DNA of 64,000 nucleotides from Candidatus Scalindua sp. SCAELEC01 (GTDB lineage: Bacteria; Planctomycetota; Brocadiia; Brocadiales; Scalinduaceae). The notes below the pieces were generated by a model. That model ran no database searches and had not been told where the DNA came from. It saw only the letters and a program-made list of their open reading frames with translations. The stretch spans positions 62,001-126,000 of the forward strand of contig SHMT01000007.1 of the NCBI GenBank assembly GCA_004282745.1, given 5' to 3'. A program made the translations under genes and the position numbers. The number at the start of each line of letters is the position of its first letter. Position 1 is the first letter of the stretch. This document shows, piece by piece, positions 9,388-18,665 of the stretch.

Positions 9388-11079
9388 CTAATTTACAGAC
9401 ACCCTCATCACTTCTTCTAGAGAGGTTGTTTTATCCCGCACCAATCTTAATCCATCTTCCATCAGTGTTGTCATACCATTGGCACGTGCGATCTTCCTTA
9501 ATTCATCAATACTCGCTTTGCTGTAAATTGCCTTTCTCAACTCTGGAGTCAAACACATAAGCTCCAAGACAAGAGTTCTGCCACTGTATCCTGTATGACC
9601 ACAACTATCACAACCTGCACCATGACAGATTTCGTCACTTCCAAGACGATCTATGTCCAATCCCATTACCTTCAAAATGTCTCCTGTTATTCTATAGGAT
9701 ACCTTACATTTGGGACAGAGCACTCTCACCAGTCGTTGGGCAGCTATTGCTTGAAGAGATGATGCTATTAAGAATGGTTTAATTCCCATATCTGTGAGTC
9801 TTGTTATCGCTGAGGGCGCATCATTTGTATGCAGTGTACTTAAAACGAAATGTCCTGTTAGTGCTGATGAAACCGCAATCTCTGCTGTTTCAACATCTCG
9901 CATTTCTCCAATGACGATCGTGTTAGGATCTTGACGGAGAATAGAGCGAAGCACGCGAGGGAATGTTAAACCTATCTTGGCATTTACTTCACACTGGTTA
10001 ACTCCAGGAAGAGTATATTCAATCGGATCCTCTACAGTAATTATCTTTTTACTTATATCGTTCATTTCATTAAGAGCGGCGTAGAGTGTCGTTGATTTTC
10101 CACTACCTGTTGGACCGGTAATCAATACAATACCATTAGGAAGCCTTAACGATTTCTTGAGGTTTCCACAATCATGCTTTGAGAATCCCATGTTACCTAG
10201 ATTCATATACGATGTTGATTTTTCCAACAACCTCATTACTATGCTCTCTCCGCAAGTGGTCGGTATCGTACTCACTCTTACATCAATAGACCTTCCATCA
10301 ATATCTAGATTGATTCTCCCATCGAGGGGTTTCCTTTTTTCTGTAATATCTATATCTGCAAGTATCTTTATTCGGGAAACTTGTGCCTCATGAAAATTTT
10401 TTGGTATCGAATGAGTCTCTTGACACACACCGTCTATCCGGTGTCGAATGCGAACTCGATCTGCTAATGGTTCAATGTGAATATCGCTAGCCCTCGCCTT
10501 GGTCGCTTCAGTCAAGATAGAGGTAACAAGCTTAACGATTGGCGAATCAATTTTTTCTTCCGCCCCTTTAATATGTGCATAGGGTTTTGAAGGGTCACCA
10601 ACCGACTCTGCCAATCCTGCGTATAACCCATCAAAAACAAACTGCTCCTCATTCTCGTAATACTTCTTTATTGCCTTTTCTATATTGTCATGTGTAGCAA
10701 GCACACACTCTACCTTAGTGTTTAGGGTAAAACGCAAATCGTCTGACATGCCAAGATCAAGTGGGTTTTTTATTGCTACCGTAAGCGAACCATTATCTTT
10801 CTCAATGGGGAAAATGTGATATTTCTTTGCCAGATCTTTTGGTATCGCTTGTATAGCATTATCAGGAATAGGAATTTCCAGGGGATTTATGATTTTTAAA
10901 TCAAATTGTTTCGAAAGAGCACATAACATATCATCTGAATCTACATACCCCAGTCTTTGTATTGCCTCATCTAACCTAATAGACAATTTGTTTTGCAAAC
11001 CTATGGCATTCTTTAGCTGTTCTTCAGTTATCGTTCCATTTTCCCTGAGTATTTGCCCCAATGTTTTTGGTGTAATCAT
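9388..11079 (-). CDS. PilB/GspE-type assembly ATPase (second of two)
   Basis: A 563-residue protein colinear with the neighbouring ATPase: MshEN-like N-terminal region, RASDIHIEPLADRVRIRHRI of the N2 domain, Walker A GPTGSGKSTT, Asp box DPNTIVIGEMRD, His region GHFVLSTLHTNDAPSAITRL and zinc-binding CxxC pairs (CPKC, CDSC). It starts at an ATG at 11079, about 110 bp from a long repeat-filled intergenic region that should hold the operon promoter. Sequence divergence from its twin is large, which suggests an old duplication rather than a recent one. One of the two may serve secretion or a different pilus state. Confidence 0.9.
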   Translation of the reverse strand: MITPKTLGQILRENGTITEEQLKNAIGLQNKLSIRLDEAIQRLGYVDSDDMLCALSKQFDLKIINPLEIPIPDNAIQAIPKDLAKKYHIFPIEKDNGSLTVAIKNPLDLGMSDDLRFTLNTKVECVLATHDNIEKAIKKYYENEEQFVFDGLYAGLAESVGDPSKPYAHIKGAEEKIDSPIVKLVTSILTEATKARASDIHIEPLADRVRIRHRIDGVCQETHSIPKNFHEAQVSRIKILADIDITEKRKPLDGRINLDIDGRSIDVRVSTIPTTCGESIVMRLLEKSTSYMNLGNMGFSKHDCGNLKKSLRLPNGIVLITGPTGSGKSTTLYAALNEMNDISKKIITVEDPIEYTLPGVNQCEVNAKIGLTFPRVLRSILRQDPNTIVIGEMRDVETAEIAVSSALTGHFVLSTLHTNDAPSAITRLTDMGIKPFLIASSLQAIAAQRLVRVLCPKCKVSYRITGDILKVMGLDIDRLGSDEICHGAGCDSCGHTGYSGRTLVLELMCLTPELRKAIYSKASIDELRKIARANGMTTLMEDGLRLVRDKTTSLEEVMRVSVN

Positions 11080-11419
11080 TAGATATTTCCAAATTTTCGC
11101 AAAGATGTACCGTTTTTTCTCGATATGAGCAATATTTCATTTTTTAGAATTGAAAACCCCATCTAAATAAAAAAAAGACAGATGATGCTTACAGGTAACA
11201 TATCTATACTCTTTGCATGAAACATTATCGGTAGAAGTCTATAACTATTTATTACATAATTATCAGCTATCATGAACCATAATTATTAAAGCTGTTTTAT
11301 CCTTTATTTTCCGTATAAGTTTCAGACTTATTCAGCTTACGGGAGAATAGTAACAAAATATCGCTGAGATTTTGCAGGGATAAGTTTGAAGTGCTCCTGG
11401 CAGGGTATCGCGGGGTAAC

Positions 11420-11581
11420 TATACTAAAACCGATTTGGTTTTCGGTTTTACCCATCCGAACGGTTGACAGGCCGGGCGGGCCGGAAGCCAAATCTTGGTG
11501 AAGGTATCCCCGGACGCCGAAGACTTTACTCGCTCAATTTTATCTCGGATTTTATCCGAAAACCATTATGAGATGAGTATA
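11420..11581 (+). repeat. MITE-like element, TATACT-ended family, copy 1
   Basis: The element begins TATACTAAAACCGATTTGG and ends GAGATGAGTATA. The two ends are imperfect inverted repeats (TATACT...TGGTTTTCGG against its complement). Inner blocks TTTATCTCGGATTTTATCC and CCAAATCTTGG are shared with copies at 43555-43667 and 51578-51765. Length differs between copies because the GC-rich middle (CCGGGCGGGCC-like) is present in copies 1 and 3 but absent from copy 2. It has no coding capacity, so it would need a transposase from elsewhere. Confidence 0.75.
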
Positions 11582-11820
11582 CATCCTTATGAGAATGAAG
11601 TGTAAATTTTATCTCAGCACACCTGATTGGGATAATACAGAAAACAATTGCAAAAACCTAACCGGATACTACTGATTTGCAATGAGTAGTATTACCGTGA
11701 GTATATAATGAATGGCAATTAATCTTGAGGTCTGTATGATTTGGAGTATTTGGGAGTGTCAAATAGTATTTCTAAACGAAGCACGACACATATTCTTATC
11801 TAGTGCGTGAACGAAAACCC

Positions 11821-11946
11821 AGTGTTTGAACCAAAACTGCCCAGGTACAAGGCGCGAAATAATTACGTAACCGGAGCGTACTCAAGTACGTGAGGATTAC
11901 GTAATTGTTGCAAAAACACCGTAGATGGGTAGTTTTCGTCAACACT
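11821..11946 (+). repeat. Palindromic dispersed repeat of about 126 bp (AGTGTT-ended), copy 1
   Basis: The ends are exact inverted hexamers AGTGTT / AACACT, and the element folds into one long imperfect hairpin centred on TACGTAACCGGAGCGTACTC and its partner. Copies of the same family, in the opposite orientation, are at 21431-21558 and 40473-40600. All three lie in intergenic spaces. Confidence 0.75.
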
Positions 11947-12191
11947 ATCTAAACAAAATCCTGCGAATTTGTAGTGAGCGTTTTGAGTATTCATCCAATA
12001 CGCTAACTAGATCACTACGAATTGTAATAAATTGTACTTCAATGGAAACCCGTTGGTTCAAAGAGAAGTGTATTAAAAACACCTTATCTGTTACGTAGCG
12101 TTATCACCCAACAAAGGCAATATTACGATCAGGTTTTAGAATCAAAAAGCCTCTTTTTTTAGTGTATTACGGTTGTTTATAATGGAAATAT

Positions 12192-12596
12192 CTATTTTTT
12201 TACCACTTTTTTAGCTGGCGCTTTTTTTACTACTCTCTTTTTCTGGGTGGCGGGTTTTTGGGAAACAGCAGTTTTCTTTGTCGGGGTTTTTTGGCGAACA
12301 GTAGTTTTCTTTATCGGGGATTTTTGGGAAACAGTAGCCTTCTTTATCGAGGATTTCTGAGTTACAACATTTTTTTTCCCGTTTTCTGCTAAAATTTCTT
12401 TAATTTCTTCACGCATTTTTCCACAAATTTCCTGTCCAGATTCAGAAACATTTTTTCTCAAGCTTTCCAAATCCAAGCGGAATTCGTAAAACTTTGAATC
12501 AAGCTCAACCTTTATTTCTTTAAAACGGTCAGAAATTAAATCGTTGATCTTATCAACAACAACGTGCTGGAAATATTGTTCTAATACCGCACTCAT
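12192..12596 (-). CDS. Histone H1-like basic-tail protein of unknown function
   Basis: A 134-residue protein. The first roughly 75 residues are a charged helical, probably coiled-coil region (DRFKEIKVELDSKFYEFRLDLES). The last roughly 55 residues are a Lys/Thr/Ala/Pro tail in which a 10-residue unit of the type (K)KTTVxQKSPI repeats, ending APAKKVVKK. Such tails occur in bacterial histone H1-like and phasin-like nucleoid proteins that bind DNA through charge. The start at 12596 is preceded by an AAAGG stretch. It is divergent in composition from its neighbours and separated from mobB by about 100 bp. DNA binding is an inference from the tail only. Confidence 0.65.
   Translation of the reverse strand: MSAVLEQYFQHVVVDKINDLISDRFKEIKVELDSKFYEFRLDLESLRKNVSESGQEICGKMREEIKEILAENGKKNVVTQKSSIKKATVSQKSPIKKTTVRQKTPTKKTAVSQKPATQKKRVVKKAPAKKVVKK
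12250..12365 (-). repeat. Tandem 30-bp repeats encoding the Lys-rich tail
   Basis: About three degenerate 30-bp units (GGAAACAGTAG-TTTTCTTTATCGGGG type on the plus strand) lie inside the basic-tail gene and encode its 10-residue periodicity. Units differ by point changes, so this is an older expansion. Confidence 0.6.
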
Positions 12597-12699
12597 GTTA
12601 ACACCGACCTTTCACAAAAAAGATTTAAGAACTCGAAAAAATAACAAAAAAACACCATATATAGTTTATGAAATGTTATTTCGTCTATATATAGTATTT

Positions 12700-13230
12700 T
12701 CAAGCATTTTGCAAGTATTTTTTTGAATTATATTTTTTACAGGAAATAATGTTCTTTAAAAAAAGGAACGCATTGTTTATATCGCGATCGGAAAAACTCC
12801 CTATTTTTGTGCCTTCCATAGAGAGTGACAATCCATTCTTGTTCTCATCCTTTTTAATTTTTTCAAATTCCAACGAATCAAGGATCTCAATCTCTGGGAT
12901 CTCCTCGCCCCTATATCCTTCAAGGAGAACGATGTTTACATCATAAAAATATTTTTCAAGTATCTCGCCAATTTTAGGTAAAACTTCCGTCCTCCTCATC
13001 ACTGCTATCTGGTCATGTGAAGAGATAGCAACTGTCTCTGCTCCCGATTGAAAATACTTGTATGTATCTTTGTTTTTATGATCAATCTCCAGTTTCCTAA
13101 TGTTGTACTTAAATGTCCCAACTCTATATCCGCTCTTCTTTAATTTAGGAATGAGCGATTTAATTAGTGTGGTTTTGCCAACATTTTGCTTTCCAACAAT
13201 TGATACGACTGCTGCACCTTTAAAATTCAT
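12700..13230 (-). CDS. mobB: Molybdopterin-guanine dinucleotide biosynthesis protein B
   Basis: About 176 residues from the ATG at 13230; a longer form from 13296 would read through the preceding gene. The N-terminus AAVVSIVGKQNVGKTTLIKS carries the P-loop GKxxxGKTT of MobB GTPases. EVDxxx-type switch residues and the conserved VLLEGYRGEEIPEIEI segment (E-G-Y/F-K/R) follow at about residues 100-115. MobB assists attachment of GMP to molybdopterin for molybdo- or tungsto-enzymes. Its first 11 bases overlap the end of the flavoprotein gene, so it is translationally coupled as the last gene of the Flx-Hdr operon. No Mo/W enzyme gene was recognised in the window. Confidence 0.85.
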   Translation of the reverse strand: MNFKGAAVVSIVGKQNVGKTTLIKSLIPKLKKSGYRVGTFKYNIRKLEIDHKNKDTYKYFQSGAETVAISSHDQIAVMRRTEVLPKIGEILEKYFYDVNIVLLEGYRGEEIPEIEILDSLEFEKIKKDENKNGLSLSMEGTKIGSFSDRDINNAFLFLKNIISCKKYNSKKYLQNA

Positions 13231-14053
13231 CTGGCATCTTATTGATTTCTTGGGCGGTAAAAACGGGGCCCTCCTTACAGACATAGGTACAGCCAATATT
13301 ACATCTGCCGCACTTCCCCAATCCGCATTTCATTCTATTTTCAAGAGTTGTATACACCCTGTCTTGTTTGAAACCTAACTTCTCAAGCACAGGCAACGTA
13401 AACTTAATCATTATGGGAGGACCGCAGACAACTGCTATTGTGTTATTGCTGGAAGGCTCGGCCTGCTCCACAACAGTAGGCACAAAACCCACTTTACCAG
13501 GCCAATCCGGCGTCTCACCACCTGGATCAACGGTAGTAACCAAATTTACATCATCCCTCGCATCCCACTCTTTTAGTTCGTGTTTATAGACAAGATCGGC
13601 AACCGTTTTCGCACCGTAAATAATGGTGACATCCTTAAATTTATCACGCAAATCTAGACAATTCCAGATAACGGATCTTAAAGGAGGTAAAGCTATACCC
13701 CCTGCAATGAACACGAGGTTTTTCCCTTCCCACTCATCAATAGGGAATACATTTCCATACGGGCCTCTAAAGCCTAAGGTATCTCCTACATTTAACTCTC
13801 TTAACGCATTGGTTACCCTTCCAGCCTGCCTAAAGGTACATTCAATATAGTCCATTCGTGTAGGTGATGAGGCTATACAAAAGGTACATTCTCCGTAACC
13901 AAACACAGAATAGAGTGCAAACTGCCCTGCCCTGAATTGAAATTTCTTTCCCTCATCTTCGTTTAAGAAATTGAGCCTGTATGTTCTCACACCCGGCGCC
14001 TCTTCTACCATATCACTGATGTTCATGAGATAAGGTCTATATATATTATCCAT
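13220..14053 (-). CDS. flxA: FlxA-like FAD/NAD-binding oxidoreductase subunit
   Basis: A 277-residue ferredoxin-NADP-reductase-fold protein. RAGQFALYSVFGYGE at about residues 41-55 is the FAD-binding region, FIAGGIALPPLRS the start of the NAD-binding domain, and VVCGPPIMIKF the C-terminal nucleotide motif. CGLGKCGRCNIGCTYVC near residues 243-259 binds a [2Fe-2S] cluster, as in the gamma subunits of sulfhydrogenases and anaerobic sulfite reductase B. In Flx-Hdr complexes this subunit exchanges electrons with NAD(H). It follows the FlxB-like gene by 2 bp and overlaps mobB. Confidence 0.85.
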   Translation of the reverse strand: MDNIYRPYLMNISDMVEEAPGVRTYRLNFLNEDEGKKFQFRAGQFALYSVFGYGECTFCIASSPTRMDYIECTFRQAGRVTNALRELNVGDTLGFRGPYGNVFPIDEWEGKNLVFIAGGIALPPLRSVIWNCLDLRDKFKDVTIIYGAKTVADLVYKHELKEWDARDDVNLVTTVDPGGETPDWPGKVGFVPTVVEQAEPSSNNTIAVVCGPPIMIKFTLPVLEKLGFKQDRVYTTLENRMKCGLGKCGRCNIGCTYVCKEGPVFTAQEINKMPDEF

Positions 14054-14055
14054 AT

Positions 14056-15084
14056 TTATTCCTTATTTTCCGATTGGCTTGCTTCGGTTTCAATTATTTC
14101 AAGCATTTCAGAAATATTCATGTCTGCCGGGCAAACCCGTGAACACCTTCCACAGCCAACACAGAGAATACTGTCAAACTTTTCTACATAATATTTAAAC
14201 TTGTGCATAATTCTCTGGCGCCACCGTTCGCCTTGGGTGGATCGCGGATTGTGCCCAGAAGTATGCATCGTAAACATCTTGAACTGGCACCCGTCCCAGT
14301 TCTTAACTCTGTCACCCTTTGTCATCGTACACTCATCGACAATGTCAAAACAATGACACGTAGGACACACAAACGTACAAGCCCCACAGCCGATACATTT
14401 CAAAGAAAAATCGGTCCAAACAGCGTGAACAAAATTCTCATCAAGCCAGGGCTTCACCTTCTCAATTTCAAATTTTTTCTCAACTGTTGCAACCTGTCGG
14501 TCCGAAGAGTCTGATGACGGTCCAGAAAAAACTGATTCAAATTCTTTTATCAGGCTTTCTCCCTTTTCAGTAACTGTTTCAACAACATAGTTATCACTGG
14601 AAATCTTAGTAAGCAGCACATCGCTGCCCTGCTTTGCGTCTGGTGCCAAACCTACCGATGTGCAAAAGCAATAACTATCACACTTATCACATGCAATGGT
14701 TACGATCGTAATGGCCTCTCTCCTCTGCACCCAGAATTTATCACTGCAGTCCCAGTTAAAGACCTTATCCATTACGGGAAGGCTGAAAGCGTCGCACGGC
14801 CTCGATCCAAAAATTACGGCTTTAACGGCAAAACCTTCCGGCTCTTCAATCTGAACCTGATTCTTCTCCATCCTGTAAGATAATACATTTTCTGTTTTTG
14901 GGAAGAAGAACTCTTTAATCGAGTTATTGGTTATTACGTGGTCAAGGGAGATCTCATCAGCCCCTTGAACCTCATCAAGAACAACAAGGTTGTTGTTCTT
15001 TTTTGGGGCAAACGTCTTATACCCCTTCCCTCTTAAACTGGTTATAAAATTATCAAAATCTTTTTTATTTAAGCTTTTTTCCAC
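14056..15084 (-). CDS. flxB: FlxB-like iron-sulfur subunit (hydrogenase beta / AsrA-like)
   Basis: A 342-residue protein with a GTG start at 15084. The N-terminal roughly 220 residues resemble the sulfhydrogenase beta / AsrA family (RPCDAFSLPVMDKVF; CDKCDSYCFCTSVG). Two ferredoxin-type [4Fe-4S] motifs close it: CIGCGACTFVCPTCHCFD near residue 232 and CVGCGRCSRVCPADM near residue 314. It probably carries electrons between the NAD-linked FlxA subunit and FlxC/FlxD. Assignment of the letters B and C between this and the next subunit follows family resemblance and could be swapped. Confidence 0.8.
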   Translation of the reverse strand: MEKSLNKKDFDNFITSLRGKGYKTFAPKKNNNLVVLDEVQGADEISLDHVITNNSIKEFFFPKTENVLSYRMEKNQVQIEEPEGFAVKAVIFGSRPCDAFSLPVMDKVFNWDCSDKFWVQRREAITIVTIACDKCDSYCFCTSVGLAPDAKQGSDVLLTKISSDNYVVETVTEKGESLIKEFESVFSGPSSDSSDRQVATVEKKFEIEKVKPWLDENFVHAVWTDFSLKCIGCGACTFVCPTCHCFDIVDECTMTKGDRVKNWDGCQFKMFTMHTSGHNPRSTQGERWRQRIMHKFKYYVEKFDSILCVGCGRCSRVCPADMNISEMLEIIETEASQSENKE

Positions 15085-15153
15085 GGCTGGATTCCAAAAT
15101 AGTTTTCAGCAATTTATATTGAAAATAGACAGAAAAGTTTGCGGACACGTGTT

Positions 15154-15999
15154 CTACCTGACGAAATCCTGGTTATCCTTTTCATTGTATGTAGACATCG
15201 CGAGTTCATCATCAATATTGTAGCCCGGTCTATAATTAAAATTCTTTTCTGCCTCCTTGGCGAGCTTTTTGTTCAGGAGATTAAGGGGGATATCTACCGG
15301 ACAAACCCTCTGGCACTCTTCACAATTGATACATCTACCGGCTAAGTGATAAGCCCTTGTAACGTTCCATGAAAGGTTGCCGCGCGCGTGCGCACTGGGA
15401 TCTATCCATTGTGGCTGGTTTTTCTCAACAATACATCTGTCACAGAAACAGAGAGGACAGATATTGCTACAGGCGTAACATTTAATGCATTTCTCAAACT
15501 GTTTCTGCCAGAATTCCCACTTCTCCTTTTCTGACAGATTCTCATATTCATCGAGTTCCGCATATCTTTCATCAAAGGGAAGCTCCTTGTTCTCCCCCTT
15601 TTCACCTATCAAGTCATCGTATATTCGGGGAGTATGCACATCACACGCTTTACATTTCTCAGCCAAAGGGTCCCCAACACCATCACAAGATACACCAAGG
15701 ATATATACATCTTCACGCTTAATCTGGCTCTCTTTCATGAGAACAATCAGTGTCCTCGCATCACACCCCTTCACAACAATTGCCGGTTTCCCGAGTTTTC
15801 TGGTTTCCTGTCTCTTGAGGTAAGTTGTGAGATTATAGACACAGTATTTGTTCCATGTCAATTTATTTACCTCTTCGGGTTTTGTAATAAAGACGGGCCT
15901 GGTTCTTTCAGGTGTACTCCCCTCACCATAACCAAAAACAACGCTTACCGTCTTATTTTTGAGGAGCTCCTCAGCCTTTTTTCTTAACGCCTCAATCAT
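15154..15999 (-). CDS. flxC: FlxC-like ferredoxin subunit
   Basis: A 281-residue protein. The first part has a KGCDARTLIVLMKESQI motif as in coenzyme F420 hydrogenase/AsrA-type accessory subunits, then CxxxxxCKACDVHTP. A Cys-rich stretch CIKCYACSNICPLCFCDRC near residue 171 and CINCEECQRVCPVDIP near residue 223 form two [4Fe-4S] sites. The HARGNLSWNVTRAYHLAGRC segment between them is typical of this subfamily. It lies between the FlxD and FlxB genes and is surely part of the same complex. Confidence 0.78.
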   Translation of the reverse strand: MIEALRKKAEELLKNKTVSVVFGYGEGSTPERTRPVFITKPEEVNKLTWNKYCVYNLTTYLKRQETRKLGKPAIVVKGCDARTLIVLMKESQIKREDVYILGVSCDGVGDPLAEKCKACDVHTPRIYDDLIGEKGENKELPFDERYAELDEYENLSEKEKWEFWQKQFEKCIKCYACSNICPLCFCDRCIVEKNQPQWIDPSAHARGNLSWNVTRAYHLAGRCINCEECQRVCPVDIPLNLLNKKLAKEAEKNFNYRPGYNIDDELAMSTYNEKDNQDFVR

Positions 16000-16058
16000 T
16001 CAAATATTCTCCCTCTATTTACTACCAGAAACGGCTTATCAGCCTGCCCATATTGCAC

Positions 16059-16556
16059 CTATTTACACTCACACCCTGTTGTATCACTTGAAGGTGCAAA
16101 CCCCTCTCCGGGTCCCTCAGGTCCAATTGCATTAATCTTTTGATACCCTTCAAAAGGTCCCAAAACCCTCACGGCGTCAATTACACTGTTTATGGTTTCC
16201 ACCCACTTCCCACCTTCAGCAGCTGAAATCCATGAGAACTGGATCCTGTCCGGATTGATACCACAGAATTCAAGCAGTGGTTTAAACACATTCCACCTGC
16301 GCCTGGCGTGGTAATTACCCGAGTTGTAGTGGCAGTCTCCAGGGTGGCACCCCGAAACAAGGATTCCATCTGCACCTCGCTCAAATGCCTTTATCAAAAA
16401 CAGGGGATCTATTCCACCGGTACATGGCAGCTTGATTATGCGAACATTTGCCTGATACTGCTTTCTCCCCGTGCCCGCAAGGTCAGCCCCCGCATATGTA
16501 CACCAGTTACAGAGAAATGCAACTATTCTTGGCTCAAATGTAGTTTCGTTTGACAT
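16059..16556 (-). CDS. flxD: FlxD / MvhD-like [2Fe-2S] electron-transfer subunit
   Basis: A 165-residue MvhD-family protein. Conserved Cys groups are seen at FLCNWCTYAGAD (residues about 14-25), KLPCTGGIDP, VSGCHPGDCHY and the C-terminal CEC. In methanogens MvhD passes electrons from the hydrogenase to HdrA; in bacteria the FlxD form links FlxABC to HdrABC. It sits directly downstream of hdrA (21 bp) and upstream of flxC, the order expected for this complex. Confidence 0.9.
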   Translation of the reverse strand: MSNETTFEPRIVAFLCNWCTYAGADLAGTGRKQYQANVRIIKLPCTGGIDPLFLIKAFERGADGILVSGCHPGDCHYNSGNYHARRRWNVFKPLLEFCGINPDRIQFSWISAAEGGKWVETINSVIDAVRVLGPFEGYQKINAIGPEGPGEGFAPSSDTTGCECK

Positions 16557-16577
16557 AATATAAAAATAAAATTTTGG

Positions 16578-18623
16578 TTAATTAAATTCAACGGAGTTGA
16601 TTTCTGCATACACCTGTTCGTCACTAAATCCGGCCAGCTCAACACTCTTTGACCTGCAAGTGGCCGCACACAAACCGCACCCCTGGCACAACCCCTCATT
16701 TACCCTGGCAACAGTCTTTATTACACTGCCATCACGAGCCTTGATATCTTCCTGCTCAATGGCACCATACGGACACACTCTTTGACAGTAAAAACATCCA
16801 ATGCACGTTGAAAACACCGGTGGAGGCAACCTGTCAACTTTAGCAACTACCGGTTCACGTTCTAGCTCATCAGACGACAGCAAAGCCATAACCTTAGCCG
16901 CAGCTCCGCTTGCCTGTGCTACCGTTTCCGGTATATCCTTCGGCCCCTGACATGCTCCGGCAAGAAAAATACCCGCATTACTGCTTTCAACGGGACGTAG
17001 TTTCGGATGTAATTCTGAAAAAAACCTGTCTTTGTCATATTGAATGCTGAGAGTTCGTGCAACGACTTCGGCATCATCCTGTGCCTTCATTGCAGAGGCA
17101 AGAACAACCATATCCGCTTCAATCTCAACCTGAGAACCTGTTAACGTATCAGCCCCCAAGACGATAAGCTTCTCCCCTTTTTTGTAAATCCTCGACACAC
17201 GGCCTCGCAGGTATGTAGCCCCCTCTTCTTCGATCGCCCTAAGTGAAAACTCTTCATAATTCTTTCCAGCGCATCGAATATCAATATAGAAAACAAATGC
17301 ATGCCCATGATGAACCTTATGCTTATACAACATCGCATGTTTGGCCGTATACATACAGCAGGTTTTTGAGCAATAGGAACAGCCTTTGGCAGGATCACGG
17401 GAACCAACACACTGTATAAATACGATAATCTCCGGCTCTTTACCATCAGAAGGCCTTCTTATCTCACCTTCCGTTGGCCCGGAAGCACTCGCAAGACGCT
17501 CAAACTGCAACCCCGTTATCACATCTTGATATTTACCTTTACCATATTCACCATAGACATTATTGGGCAACTCCTTATAACCAGTAGCCACAACAATAGC
17601 CCCTACTTTCACTTCAACAATCTCGTCTTCCTGGGCATAGTCTATGGCCTTAACGGGCGCTATCGGACACACGTCGTAACATTTTCTGCACACCTTAGAA
17701 TCTTCCGGCGGAATATTCTTCTTCCGCGCATCCCGATACAAGAGACAGTGCTCTTTATCAATCACCGGTTTACTTGGAATTGCCTGTGGAAATGGAATAT
17801 AAATAGCCGTCCTATTCCCTAACTCCGTATCAAACTCACTCTTGATCTTTTTACTTGGACATACCTGCCAACACGAACTGCAGCCGGTGCACAAGTCAAG
17901 ATCTACCGCTCTCGCCTTTTTTCGGATTTTTACATCAAAATTTCCGATATAACCACCCACAGACTCCACCTGGGACCAGGTGTAGAGCTTGATGTTCTCA
18001 TGCTGTGCGACCTCAACCATCCTTGGAGTCAAAATGCATTGCGAGCAATCAAGAGTTGGAAACGTCTCAGACAATTGGGCCATATGACCACCAATCGACG
18101 CATCTTTCTCTACAAGTATGACCTCATTCCCTCCATCAGCGATATCCAACGCCGCCTGTATCCCCGCAATTCCACCCCCAATAACCAGAGCACGCTTCGT
18201 AACAGGAACCTTTATCGCATCGAGAGATGTGTCCTTTCGGGTTTTTTCGGTCATCATCCTCACCAAATCAATGGATTTTTCCGTACCCACCGCCTTGTCC
18301 TGATGCACCCATGAACACTGCTCCCGGATATTTGAGACCTCAACTTGATACGGGTTTAAGCCTGTCTTTACCGCTGCGTTGCGAAATGTTCGTTCGTGCA
18401 TCTTTGGAGAGCAAGCGGCCACCACTACACCAGTCAACCCCTCTTCCTTAATTTTATCCCTCAACAACTTCTGGCCAGGATCCGAACACATATACTTATA
18501 TGTCGTAGCGTACGAGACACCCGGATACTTCTTTTTGGCCTCTTCAGCTACTTTCTCAACGTCAACTGTAGCAGAGATATTCGTACCACAATGACAGACA
18601 AAAACACCTACCTTCTTACCCAC
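16578..18623 (-). CDS. hdrA: HdrA-like flavin-bifurcating subunit
   Basis: A 681-residue HdrA. The N-terminal CHCGTNIS segment (residues 10-17) is followed by the FAD-binding VIGGGIAGIQAALDIAD (about 147-163) and the HdrA-specific DCSQCILTPRM (192-202). A ferredoxin-like insertion CTGCSSCWQVCPSK, a further CRKCYDVCPIAP and two C-terminal [4Fe-4S] motifs CIGCFYCQRVCPYGA and CQGCGLCAATCRSK are present. HdrA carries the FAD at which NADH or ferredoxin and disulfide electrons are bifurcated or confurcated. No selenocysteine-like in-frame stop is present. The gene lies between hdrB and flxD. Confidence 0.93.
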   Translation of the reverse strand: MGKKVGVFVCHCGTNISATVDVEKVAEEAKKKYPGVSYATTYKYMCSDPGQKLLRDKIKEEGLTGVVVAACSPKMHERTFRNAAVKTGLNPYQVEVSNIREQCSWVHQDKAVGTEKSIDLVRMMTEKTRKDTSLDAIKVPVTKRALVIGGGIAGIQAALDIADGGNEVILVEKDASIGGHMAQLSETFPTLDCSQCILTPRMVEVAQHENIKLYTWSQVESVGGYIGNFDVKIRKKARAVDLDLCTGCSSCWQVCPSKKIKSEFDTELGNRTAIYIPFPQAIPSKPVIDKEHCLLYRDARKKNIPPEDSKVCRKCYDVCPIAPVKAIDYAQEDEIVEVKVGAIVVATGYKELPNNVYGEYGKGKYQDVITGLQFERLASASGPTEGEIRRPSDGKEPEIIVFIQCVGSRDPAKGCSYCSKTCCMYTAKHAMLYKHKVHHGHAFVFYIDIRCAGKNYEEFSLRAIEEEGATYLRGRVSRIYKKGEKLIVLGADTLTGSQVEIEADMVVLASAMKAQDDAEVVARTLSIQYDKDRFFSELHPKLRPVESSNAGIFLAGACQGPKDIPETVAQASGAAAKVMALLSSDELEREPVVAKVDRLPPPVFSTCIGCFYCQRVCPYGAIEQEDIKARDGSVIKTVARVNEGLCQGCGLCAATCRSKSVELAGFSDEQVYAEINSVEFN

Positions 18624-18665
18624 TACTCACTCCTTGTAAAATCAAAAATTCTCAACACCCCTCTT

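Larger units (their letters stand above)
11080..12191. other. Long intergenic region filled with dispersed repeats
   Basis: About 1.1 kb without a convincing gene. It contains a MITE-like element (11420-11581), an approximately 126-bp palindromic element (11821-11946) and AT-rich sequence. The only sizeable open frame (11297-11491, minus) lies mostly inside the MITE-like element. The part next to 11079 should hold the pilB operon promoter. Confidence 0.5.

Noticed and set aside
11297-11491. 64-codon minus-strand ORF
   Set aside because: It lies mostly inside a MITE-like repeat (11420-11581) and has no family resemblance; the other copies of the repeat do not keep the frame.
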